Under the pieces are notes generated by a model that was given only the letters and a program-made list of their open reading frames with translations, had not been told where the DNA came from and did not search any database. From positions 1-12,015 of the forward strand of contig JAUHYJ010000046.1 in assembly GCA_030425785.1 (NCBI GenBank): a stretch of 12,015 nt of DNA. The letters are read 5' to 3'. This stretch comes from Acidimicrobiia bacterium. GTDB lineage: Bacteria > Actinomycetota > Acidimicrobiia > Acidimicrobiales > Ilumatobacteraceae. Both the position numbers and the translations under genes were made by a program. Positions 6,883 to 12,015 of the stretch are shown piece after piece; position 1 is the stretch's first letter, and each line of letters begins with the position of its first letter.

Positions 6883-6894
6883 GGAGGTCGAGTG
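6883..6894 (+). promoter_or_regulatory. Ribosome binding site GGAGG and GTG start of the WS/DGAT gene
   Basis: GGAGG (6883-6887) lies four bases before GTG (6892-6894). The protein then begins MQQLSGLDASFLY, the canonical N-terminus of the family. This decides against the in-frame ATG at 6859, which would add an uncharacteristic 11-residue extension and put the ribosome binding site inside the gene. Confidence 0.8.
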
Positions 6895-8499
6895 CAGCAG
6901 CTGAGTGGTCTCGACGCGTCGTTCCTGTACATGGAGACGCCCACCACGTACGGACACGTCAACGGACTCGCGATCTACGAGCGGCCGAGTGCCGACTTCC
7001 GTCCGTACGACATCGTCCGGCAGCGTTTCGGCGCGATGGTCGGACACGTCTCCCCCCTGCGCCGGCGCGTGGTCGAGGTGCCGTTCGGCCTCGACCGTCC
7101 CTACTGGATCGACGATCCCCACTTCGATCTCGACTTCCATGTCCGCGAGATCGGGCTGTCGCCGCCCGGCACCGACGAGCAGCTCGCCGAGCAGGTGGCG
7201 CGCATCATCGGCCGCCCGATGGACCGCCGTCATCCGCTGTGGGAGGTGTACGTCATCGAGGGACTCGAGGACGGGCGCTGGGCGATGCTCACCAAGTTCC
7301 ACCACGCGACGGTCGACGGCGCCGCCGGCGTCATCATGCTCAAGCTGTTCACCGACGAGTCGCGCGACGCCGAGTTCGTCTTCGAACCGATCGAATGGCG
7401 TGGTGAGGAGGTCCCGAGCGACAGCGAGCTGCTCAAGCGGACGATGGGCAACCTCGTCGCCAACCCGGTGAAGGCGACGCGGCTGTCGCTCAGCGTGTTG
7501 CGCAACCTCGCCGACGCGGCCGGCGTCACGAGTGTCAGCGGTGCGGCGACGCGTGCGCGCGAACTCGTGGCGAGTGCGGCCGGTCGCTCGGTCGAGTCGG
7601 CCGAGCTGGCCGAGCAGGTGCGCAAGGTGGCGCTGCCGCTCACGCCGGCACCACCGACGCCGTGGAACATGGCGGTCGGGCCGCACCGGCGCTTCGCGAT
7701 GCGGTCGACGTCGCTCGACGACATCAAGGTGCTCAAGAACGCGACCGGCGGCACGGTGAACGACGTCGTCATGGCGATCTGCGCCGGGGCGTTGCGCGAG
7801 TACCTGATCGCGCACGACGCGCTGCCCGATGCGACGCTGCGGGCGATGGTGCCGGTGTCGATCCGGACCGGGCTCGAGGACGACCCGTGGACGAACCTGG
7901 TCTCGAGCATCGTCGCCGAACTGCCGACCGACGAGGACGATCCGGTCGAGCGGGTGCGGCGGTGCCGATCGGCGATGAACGACGCCAAGCAGCAGCTCGA
8001 CCTCGTCCCGGCCGACGCGATCATGCGGGCCACCGACGCGACATCACCCGTGGTCGCGTCGGCGGCGATCCGGTTGCAGGCACGGCTGGCCGATCGGGTG
8101 AACCTGCCCGTCAACGTGGTGATCTCGAACGTGCCGGGGCCGCGCGAGCCGCTGTACTTCGCCGGTGCGAAGCTCGAGAACTACATCCCGGTCTCGACGA
8201 TCAGCAACGGGGTGGGGCTGAACATCACGGTGCACAGCTACGAGGACCGGCTCGACTTCGGCCTCGTCGCCGACCGCGACCTCGTGCCCGACCTGTGGGA
8301 GCTGTGCGATCTGCACCTGGCCGAGATCGACCGCCTCTTCGCGGTCACCGGCGCCGAGCGCCCCGCTGCACCGCCCCCGACCGCGAAGCAGCCTGCGACG
8401 AAGAAGAAATCCGCGACGACGAAGAAATCAGCGACGAAGAAGAAGACCGCGACGAAGAAATCAGCGACGACGAAGAAATCAGCGACCTCGAAGCGGTAG
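6892..8499 (+). CDS. Wax ester synthase/diacylglycerol O-acyltransferase (WS/DGAT) with lysine-rich tail
   Basis: A 535-residue acyl-CoA-dependent acyltransferase that makes triacylglycerol and/or wax esters as storage lipid, probably at the inner face of the membrane. It has the family N-terminus (LSGLDASFLYMETP), the PLW motif in HPLWEVY (114-120), the catalytic HHATVDG (137-143; H138 is the expected base, D142), the ND motif in TVNDVVMAI (288-296) and the SNVPGP motif (412-417). The usual enzyme, about 460-490 residues, ends near residue 490. Here follows a tail (491-535) of alanine/proline and then KKSATT-like repeats, very basic and using AAA and TCA codons that are rare elsewhere in the window. 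The tail resembles those of histone H1-like or HupB proteins, and its purpose is unknown. The gene stands alone on the plus strand, divergent from the MoxR operon and convergent with the sulfurtransferase (eight-base gap). Confidence 0.95.
   Translation: MQQLSGLDASFLYMETPTTYGHVNGLAIYERPSADFRPYDIVRQRFGAMVGHVSPLRRRVVEVPFGLDRPYWIDDPHFDLDFHVREIGLSPPGTDEQLAEQVARIIGRPMDRRHPLWEVYVIEGLEDGRWAMLTKFHHATVDGAAGVIMLKLFTDESRDAEFVFEPIEWRGEEVPSDSELLKRTMGNLVANPVKATRLSLSVLRNLADAAGVTSVSGAATRARELVASAAGRSVESAELAEQVRKVALPLTPAPPTPWNMAVGPHRRFAMRSTSLDDIKVLKNATGGTVNDVVMAICAGALREYLIAHDALPDATLRAMVPVSIRTGLEDDPWTNLVSSIVAELPTDEDDPVERVRRCRSAMNDAKQQLDLVPADAIMRATDATSPVVASAAIRLQARLADRVNLPVNVVISNVPGPREPLYFAGAKLENYIPVSTISNGVGLNITVHSYEDRLDFGLVADRDLVPDLWELCDLHLAEIDRLFAVTGAERPAAPPPTAKQPATKKKSATTKKSATKKKTATKKSATTKKSATSKR
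8398..8493 (+). repeat. Degenerate tandem repeat encoding the KKSAT-type tail of WS/DGAT
   Basis: Five units follow one another: KKSATT, KKSATK, KKTAT, KKSATT, KKSAT. At the DNA level a 23-base segment is exactly repeated at 8413-8435 and 8464-8486. The stretch is richer in A and uses AAA and TCA codons, unlike the surrounding gene, which suggests growth by tandem duplication or acquisition of a separate tail. Confidence 0.9.
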
Positions 8500-8507
8500 C
8501 TCGGGGG

Positions 8508-9350
8508 TCAGTCGCCGGTCGCGATCTCGCGATCCGGGTCGCTCGACCACTCGCTCCACGACCCCGGGTACAGCCGGGCCTGGTTCACCCCGACGAGCGA
8601 CATCGCGAGCAGGTCGTGGCAGGCGGTGACACCGGAACCGCAGTAGACGATCGGCGCCTCGCCGACACCGGCGAACCGCTCGGCCAGCTCCGCGAGCGGG
8701 CGGTGGAGGCCGTCGTCGCCGAGGTTGTCGCCGTGGAAGAGGTTGACGGCGCCGGGGATGTGGCCGGCTCGATGGTCGATCGGTTCGTGGTCGCCACGGA
8801 ACCGGTCGGCGGCCCGTGCGTCGACGACGATGCCACCGAATGCGGCCGACTGGGCGACCGCGTCGGCGTCGACCGTGCCGGTCCAGTCGGTGACGGGCGG
8901 ATACTCGGTCGGGGTCGGTGACGGCACGTCGGTCGACAGCGGGTGGCCCGCGGCGACCCACGCGTCGATCCCGCCGTCGAGCACCGACACCTGCGAGTGC
9001 CCGATCGAGCGCAGCATCCACCACAGCCGGGACGCGACGGCACCCCCGGCGCTGTCGTAGGCGACCACCTGCGTGGCCGGATCGATGCCGAGCCGTCCGA
9101 GCAGGGCGACGAAGTCCTCGACCGGCGGGAGCGGGTGGCGCCCGCCACCGGCGTCGGGGTCTCCCGCGAGCTCGCGGTGGAGGTCGACGAAGAGGGCGCC
9201 GGGGATGTGGCCGGCCTCGTACTCACGGCGGCCCTGTTCGTGGTCGGCGAGATGGAAGCGCACGTCGCAGACGACCGTGTCGCGGTCGCCGACGTGATGA
9301 CCGCGGACGGCGAGGTCGTCGGCGAGCTCGGCAACGGAGACGATGGTCAT
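8508..9350 (-). CDS. sseA: 3-mercaptopyruvate (thiosulfate-like) sulfurtransferase
   Basis: A 280-residue two-domain rhodanese, normal length for the family. It transfers sulfur from 3-mercaptopyruvate (or thiosulfate) through a cysteine persulfide to acceptors such as cyanide or thiols, in the cytoplasm. The N-terminal domain contains the CRES-like VCDVRFHLAD (27-36) and EYEAGHIPGALFVDLHREL (43-61), with Asp99 in the inactive loop position. The C-terminal domain carries the active loop CGSGVTAC with catalytic Cys237. The CG-S-G-V-T form of the loop, rather than the CRKGVT of thiosulfate sulfurtransferases, favours mercaptopyruvate as donor; Cys244 could pair with Cys237 in redox control. The ATG at 9350-9348 has TACGGT six bases upstream and no ribosome binding site, indicating a leaderless transcript. 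The longer open frame upstream overlaps the epoxide hydrolase and is not used. Confidence 0.93.
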   Translation of the reverse strand: MTIVSVAELADDLAVRGHHVGDRDTVVCDVRFHLADHEQGRREYEAGHIPGALFVDLHRELAGDPDAGGGRHPLPPVEDFVALLGRLGIDPATQVVAYDSAGGAVASRLWWMLRSIGHSQVSVLDGGIDAWVAAGHPLSTDVPSPTPTEYPPVTDWTGTVDADAVAQSAAFGGIVVDARAADRFRGDHEPIDHRAGHIPGAVNLFHGDNLGDDGLHRPLAELAERFAGVGEAPIVYCGSGVTACHDLLAMSLVGVNQARLYPGSWSEWSSDPDREIATGD

Positions 9351-9356
9351 GGTGCG

Positions 9357-9362
9357 ACCGTA
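9357..9362 (-). promoter_or_regulatory. -10 box TACGGT of the sulfurtransferase gene (leaderless start)
   Basis: TACGGT matches TAnnnT and is separated from the ATG by exactly six bases (CGCACC), the spacing that puts the first transcribed base on the A of ATG. There is no Shine-Dalgarno sequence. The same hexamer at the same distance precedes the neighbouring epoxide hydrolase gene. Confidence 0.65.
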
Positions 9363-9373
9363 CCGCGAGCCGG

Positions 9374-10510
9374 TCAGCGGAAGCGACGAAAGAACGTGCG
9401 CAGGTCGGTGACGAACGTGTCGGGCACCTCGAACGCCGCGAAGTGGCCGCCGCGCTCGTGCTCGGACCAGTACTCGACGTTCGGCCAGAGCTCGTCGACC
9501 CAGGCCCGCACCGGCGGCACGATCTCCTTCGGGTAGACGGCCATCCCGGTGGGGACGGGCACCACCGGTCGCTCGCGACGGCCGCCGAAGCTCTCCCAGT
9601 AGATGCGTGCCGACGACGTCGCCGACCCGGTCACCCAGTACAGCATGATGTTGTCGAGCAGCTCGTCGCGCGAGATCGCGTTCTCCGGGTGACCGTCGCA
9701 GTCGGTCCAGGCCCAGAACTTCTCGAGGATCCACGCCGCCTGTGCCGCGGGCGAGTCGTGGAGCCCGAACCCGATCGTCTGCGGGCGGGTCATCTGGATG
9801 CGTGCGTATCCGGAGTCGTACCGGTCGTAGTGGTCGCGCCGGTCGAGTGCGATCTGCTCCTCCGGGGTCGACGCCTCGGCCGGCATCCGGACGCTCATCG
9901 CGAGCGTGATGTGGATCGCTGCGCAGTGCTCGGGGTCGTGCGCCGCGAGCGCGGACGAGATCGCCGACCCCCAGTCGCCGCCCTGGGCGACGTAGCGGTC
10001 GTAGCCGAGCCGCGCCATCAGCGTCGCCCACACCTCGGCGATCTTGCCGACGCCCCAGCCGGGCACCGTCGGCTTGCCGGAGAACGCGAAGCCGGGCAGC
10101 GACGGCGCGATGACGTGGAACGCGTCGGCGGCGTCGCCGCCGTAGCGGGTCGGGTCGGTCAGCGGCCCGATGACCTTCATGAACTCGACGATCGAGCCCG
10201 GCCACCCGTGGGTGAGCACGAGCGGCAGCGCGTCGTCGTGCGGCGATCGCTGGTGCACCACGTGGATGTCGAGCTCGTCGATCTCGGTCATGAAGTGATC
10301 GCGTCGATTGAGCTCGGCCTCGCGCGACCGCCAGTCGTAGGCGTCGGCCCAGTAGCGGCAGATCTCCTTGAGGTAGGCGGTGCGGATGCCCTGCGACCAG
10401 TCGTCGACGACCTCCGGGTCGGGCCACCGTGTCCGGCGCAGACGCTCGCGGAGGTCGTCGAGCACGTCGTCGGCGACGTCGATGGTGAACGGCCTGAGCT
10501 CGTCGGTCAT
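9374..10510 (-). CDS. Epoxide hydrolase, microsomal type (alpha/beta hydrolase with EHN domain)
   Basis: A 378-residue epoxide hydrolase of the microsomal (mEH) type. It opens epoxides to diols through an enzyme-ester intermediate and probably serves catabolism or detoxification of hydrophobic epoxides. The N-terminal EHN domain (about 5-105) includes RRTRWPDPEVVDDWSQGI (25-42) and LKEICRYWADAYDWR. Then come the oxyanion motif HGWPGS (101-106), the nucleophile elbow QGGDWG with Asp179, and the catalytic His356 in GGHFAAFE. Glu329 (YPKEI) lies 27 residues before the histidine, the same spacing as the Glu/His pair of mammalian mEH as I recall it, so it is the likely acid. Tyr304 in ARIYWES is a candidate ring-protonating tyrosine. 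There is no membrane anchor. The ATG at 10510 has a TACGGT box six bases upstream, so it has its own promoter although only 26 bases separate it from the MaoC-like gene. Confidence 0.94.
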   Translation of the reverse strand: MTDELRPFTIDVADDVLDDLRERLRRTRWPDPEVVDDWSQGIRTAYLKEICRYWADAYDWRSREAELNRRDHFMTEIDELDIHVVHQRSPHDDALPLVLTHGWPGSIVEFMKVIGPLTDPTRYGGDAADAFHVIAPSLPGFAFSGKPTVPGWGVGKIAEVWATLMARLGYDRYVAQGGDWGSAISSALAAHDPEHCAAIHITLAMSVRMPAEASTPEEQIALDRRDHYDRYDSGYARIQMTRPQTIGFGLHDSPAAQAAWILEKFWAWTDCDGHPENAISRDELLDNIMLYWVTGSATSSARIYWESFGGRRERPVVPVPTGMAVYPKEIVPPVRAWVDELWPNVEYWSEHERGGHFAAFEVPDTFVTDLRTFFRRFR

Positions 10511-10516
10511 GCCCCG

Positions 10517-10522
10517 ACCGTA
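10517..10522 (-). promoter_or_regulatory. -10 box TACGGT of the epoxide hydrolase gene (leaderless start)
   Basis: TACGGT followed by six bases (CGGGGC) and then ATG. A purine-poor GC stretch fills the space and no ribosome binding site is present at the right distance. Box and spacing are identical to those before the sulfurtransferase. Confidence 0.65.
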
Positions 10523-10536
10523 CTCAGGAGGGGCGA

Positions 10537-11289
10537 TCAGGTGCCGAGATCGACGATCGCCTCGTGCTCGATGGTCACGACCGGTGACCCGTCGAGCTCG
10601 ATCACGACGTCGACGACCGCGCGCTGCCCGTGCCGTTCGAACCGATCGACGACGACGGCGTGTACGTCGACGCCCACGCCGGCGGGCACGGCGGCGTGGT
10701 GCCGGATGATGCTGCGCGTGTGGATCCACGCCCCGTCGACGAGCTCGGTCGAAAAGATGTTGTTCGCGATCGCCGGCCAGACGGCCGGGTGGACCAGCTG
10801 CTCGCGCTCGTAGAGCTCGAGGTCGTCGCCGGCGCGGGCGCCGTAGTCGTGGCCGTAGTAGCCGTCGAGCAGGTAGCGACGTGACGGCAACGCTTCACCG
10901 GGGCGCGGCTCGGGCGGCGGTCCGGCGTCGCGGACGGCGGCGAAGGTGACCCGCGGCGCCTCGGCCCGCTCCGGGCACACGGCGTCGATCCGCACCTCGT
11001 CGACATCCGCCTCGTCGTCACCGTCGCCGATCGGTGTGACGGTGCAGGTCACCGCGTCGCCGGCGAACACCGGGGCTCGGAACCGGACCTGGCCGCCGCC
11101 CCGCGCCAGCCAGTCGACGCCCCACGCGTCGACGAGCGGGTGGGTGAGGTAGGCGTAGGTCGTGACGCCGGCCACCAGCGCCGAGGGGAACCCGGCGGCA
11201 CGCGCGCCGTCATCGGTGTGGATCGGGTTGCCGGCGTGCTCGGGCAGGTTGGCGGCGATCACCGACCAGGGTCGCGGAACGTCGGCCAT
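10537..11289 (-). CDS. MaoC-like double hotdog protein, possible acyl dehydratase/hydratase
   Basis: A 250-residue protein whose first half carries the MaoC/R-hydratase signature GNPIHTDDGARAAGFPSALV (20-39), then GVTTYAYL and an RFRAPVFAGDAVTCTV strand pair (69-84). The second half (about 135-250) has hotdog-like strands (WIHTRSIIRHHAAVPAGVGV, then VVDRFERHGQRAVVDVVIEL and VVTIEHEAIVDL), so I read it as a double hotdog. MaoC enzymes hydrate or dehydrate acyl thioesters using an Asp-x4-His pair. Here His24 is present, but the position five before it is Ala19, so the normal aspartate is missing; activity may differ or a neighbouring residue (Glu17) may substitute. The ATG at 11289 follows a TAGGCT box by six bases (leaderless). 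It is divergent from the shikimate kinase gene and upstream of the epoxide hydrolase. Family likely; substrate unknown. Confidence 0.82.
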   Translation of the reverse strand: MADVPRPWSVIAANLPEHAGNPIHTDDGARAAGFPSALVAGVTTYAYLTHPLVDAWGVDWLARGGGQVRFRAPVFAGDAVTCTVTPIGDGDDEADVDEVRIDAVCPERAEAPRVTFAAVRDAGPPPEPRPGEALPSRRYLLDGYYGHDYGARAGDDLELYEREQLVHPAVWPAIANNIFSTELVDGAWIHTRSIIRHHAAVPAGVGVDVHAVVVDRFERHGQRAVVDVVIELDGSPVVTIEHEAIVDLGT

Positions 11290-11295
11290 GTCGCG

Positions 11296-11301
11296 AGCCT
11301 A
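11296..11301 (-). promoter_or_regulatory. -10 box TAGGCT of the MaoC-like gene (leaderless start)
   Basis: TAGGCT, then six bases (CGCGAC), then the ATG of the MaoC-like gene. Same architecture as the two TACGGT boxes of the genes downstream on this strand; no ribosome binding site. Confidence 0.6.
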
Positions 11302-11309
11302 TGGCGACC

Positions 11310-11315
11310 TAGCCT
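11310..11315 (+). promoter_or_regulatory. Candidate -10 box TAGCCT of the shikimate-kinase-family gene
   Basis: TAGCCT lies ten bases before the ATG at 11326. This would give a leader of only about three or four bases; there is no ribosome binding site. It faces away from the TAGGCT box of the divergent gene, with only eight bases between the two hexamers inside a 36-base gap. Confidence 0.4.
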
Positions 11316-11325
11316 GGCGCCCGTC

Positions 11326-11853
11326 ATGGAAGCGCCGCCGAACGATCGCCGCAACGTCGTGCTCACCGGGTTCATGGCCACGGGCAAGACCACGGTCGGT
11401 CGCGTGCTCGCCGCCGAGCTCGGCTACGACTTCGTCGACACCGACGCCCTCATCGAGGCCGAGCACGGGCCGATCCCCCAGATCTTCGCCGACCACGGCG
11501 AGGGTCGGTTCCGCCAGCTCGAGCGTGAGGTCGCGGCCGAGCTCGCCGGCCGCCGGGGTCTCGTCGTGTCGACCGGTGGCCGCATGCTCGTCGACGTCGT
11601 CAACGCGGACGTGCTGGGCGCGACCGGCGACATCGTGTGCCTCACCGCCTCGGTCGACACGATCGTCGAGCGCGTCGGGCCCTCGGCGGCGTCGCGCCCG
11701 CTCCTCGCCGGCGGCGACGTCCGCGCTCGCGTCACCGAGCTGCTCGCGGAGCGTGCGCCGTCGTACGCCCGGTTCGTCCAGGTGGCGACCGATGACAAGA
11801 CGCCGAGCCGGATCGCGGCCGACATCGTCGCCGCGGTACGACGCGACCACTAG
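11326..11853 (+). CDS. aroK: Shikimate kinase family protein
   Basis: A 175-residue P-loop kinase, typical shikimate kinase length. Such enzymes phosphorylate shikimate at the 3-OH with ATP in the chorismate pathway. It has the Walker A GFMATGKT (15-22), the DTD motif (38-40; Asp40 aligns with the shikimate-binding Asp34 of the M. tuberculosis enzyme), Arg63 in RFRQLE (equivalent of Arg58), STGG (82-85), lid arginine R124 in RPLL, and R143 with Y147 in ERAPSYARF (equivalent of Arg136). The normal GGG loop reads Gly-Gly-Arg (84-86), which is unusual. No aroB, aroC or aroQ gene is adjacent, so it may be a paralogue with another substrate; the symbol is provisional. The start is the ATG at 11326, because earlier in-frame codons lie over the MaoC-like gene. 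The alpha/beta hydrolase gene starts nine bases after its stop. Confidence 0.82.
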   Translation: MEAPPNDRRNVVLTGFMATGKTTVGRVLAAELGYDFVDTDALIEAEHGPIPQIFADHGEGRFRQLEREVAAELAGRRGLVVSTGGRMLVDVVNADVLGATGDIVCLTASVDTIVERVGPSAASRPLLAGGDVRARVTELLAERAPSYARFVQVATDDKTPSRIAADIVAAVRRDH

Positions 11854-11862
11854 AACATCACC

Positions 11863-12015
11863 ATGGCTTCGTTCTCCGCTGCTGACGTCACCATCCACTA
11901 CGACCTCGAGGGGGTCGCCGACGGCTTCCCGGTGCTGCTCATCGCCCCTGGCGGGATGCGATCGGCCAACGAGATCTGGATGAACATGCCGTGGAACCCG
12001 CGGGTGCGCCTCGCC
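11863..12015 (+). CDS. Alpha/beta hydrolase, N-terminal part (runs off window)
   Basis: An open frame of 51 codons begins at an ATG nine bases after the shikimate-kinase-family stop and continues to the last base. The start MASFSAADVTIHYDLEG, then FPVLLIAPGGMRSANEIW (22-39), is the first strand pair and oxyanion-hole region of an alpha/beta hydrolase, as seen in actinobacterial hydrolases with a PGGMRS motif. The nucleophile and histidine lie beyond the window, so hydrolase subtype and substrate cannot be judged. No ribosome binding site is visible; it is probably co-transcribed with, and coupled to, the gene before it. Confidence 0.75.
   Translation, partial: MASFSAADVTIHYDLEGVADGFPVLLIAPGGMRSANEIWMNMPWNPRVRLA

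Noticed and set aside
6859..6891. ATG at 6859 as start of WS/DGAT
   Set aside because: It adds 11 uncharacteristic residues and places GGGGAGG inside the gene. The GTG at 6892 gives the canonical family N-terminus.
6036..6962. Upstream extension of the small membrane protein giving a His/Asp-rich, metal-binding-looking N-terminus
   Set aside because: It lies over the DUF4129 gene in another frame, and the H/D pattern is just the ACC/ACG repeat read one frame over. The ATGA overlap gives a sound start.
5631..7406. Plus-strand open frame of nearly 600 codons with poly-valine segment
   Set aside because: It is antisense to the MoxR operon start and out of frame with WS/DGAT. The valine run is only the complement of the threonine repeat.
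8517..8536. Palindromic-looking TCGCGATCTCGCGA near the WS/DGAT/sulfurtransferase junction as a terminator
   Set aside because: It lies inside the sulfurtransferase coding end, its arms are self-palindromic TCGCGA with no T-run, and such words are frequent in this GC-rich sequence.
7662..8921. Plus-strand frame inside WS/DGAT with an acidic E/D repeat end
   Set aside because: It is the lysine-tail repeat read in another frame. No homology-like features, and it runs on across the antisense of the sulfurtransferase.
8918..10813. Plus-strand frame of over 600 codons opposite sulfurtransferase, epoxide hydrolase and MaoC-like genes
   Set aside because: Arg/Gly-rich shadow with no recognisable domain. 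All three minus-strand genes have full catalytic or signature motifs.
1..12015. CRISPR arrays, tRNA or rRNA genes, insertion sequences, toxin-antitoxin pairs, phage defence genes
   Set aside because: None seen on either strand: no regularly spaced repeats, no cloverleaf-like segments noticed by eye, and no transposase, recombinase or defence motifs in any convincing protein.

Overview
The window is very GC-rich, with genes packed end to end, several GTG starts and several likely leaderless starts. It contains a MoxR/DUF58/DUF4129 operon and a wax ester synthase/diacylglycerol acyltransferase (WS/DGAT). This points to an actinobacterium; I would guess the Acidimicrobiia (Ilumatobacter-like), but that placement is inference from style and gene content only. 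No rRNA, tRNA, CRISPR array, insertion sequence or phage gene was seen. No stretch longer than about 100 bases lacks a gene.

Layout. (1) Bases 1-1535, plus strand: the end of a LivH-type permease and a complete LivM-type permease, the membrane half of a branched-chain amino-acid (or related substrate) ABC importer whose other genes lie to the left. (2) Bases 1545-6799, minus strand: seven closely packed genes reading DUF4129 membrane protein > small two-helix membrane protein > MoxR AAA+ ATPase > DUF58 protein > five-to-six-helix membrane protein > SRPBCC protein > FMN-binding PPOX-type flavoprotein. Four junctions are 4-base stop/start overlaps (ATGA, GTGA, GTGA, CTGA), so this is very probably one operon. 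MoxR and DUF58 proteins usually act together as a chaperone-like pair on membrane or secreted targets. (3) Bases 6892-8499, plus strand, divergent from the operon: a WS/DGAT with a lysine/threonine/serine-rich C-terminal tail, for storage-lipid synthesis. (4) Bases 8508-11289, minus strand: three genes that each appear to have their own start signal: a mercaptopyruvate sulfurtransferase, a microsomal-type epoxide hydrolase and a MaoC-like hotdog protein. (5) Bases 11326-12015, plus strand: a shikimate-kinase-family protein and the start of an alpha/beta hydrolase.

Most of the window is ordinary core or accessory metabolism. The points most worth a second look are:
- a repeated TAnnnT motif six bases before the ATG of three neighbouring minus-strand genes (leaderless promoters, two with the same hexamer TACGGT);
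- a probable CTG start codon inside the MoxR operon;
- a 14-threonine tail encoded by an imperfect repeat at the exact point where the next gene starts without a ribosome binding site;
- the histone-like tail on the WS/DGAT;
- two enzyme-family proteins with altered active-site residues (MaoC-like and shikimate kinase).
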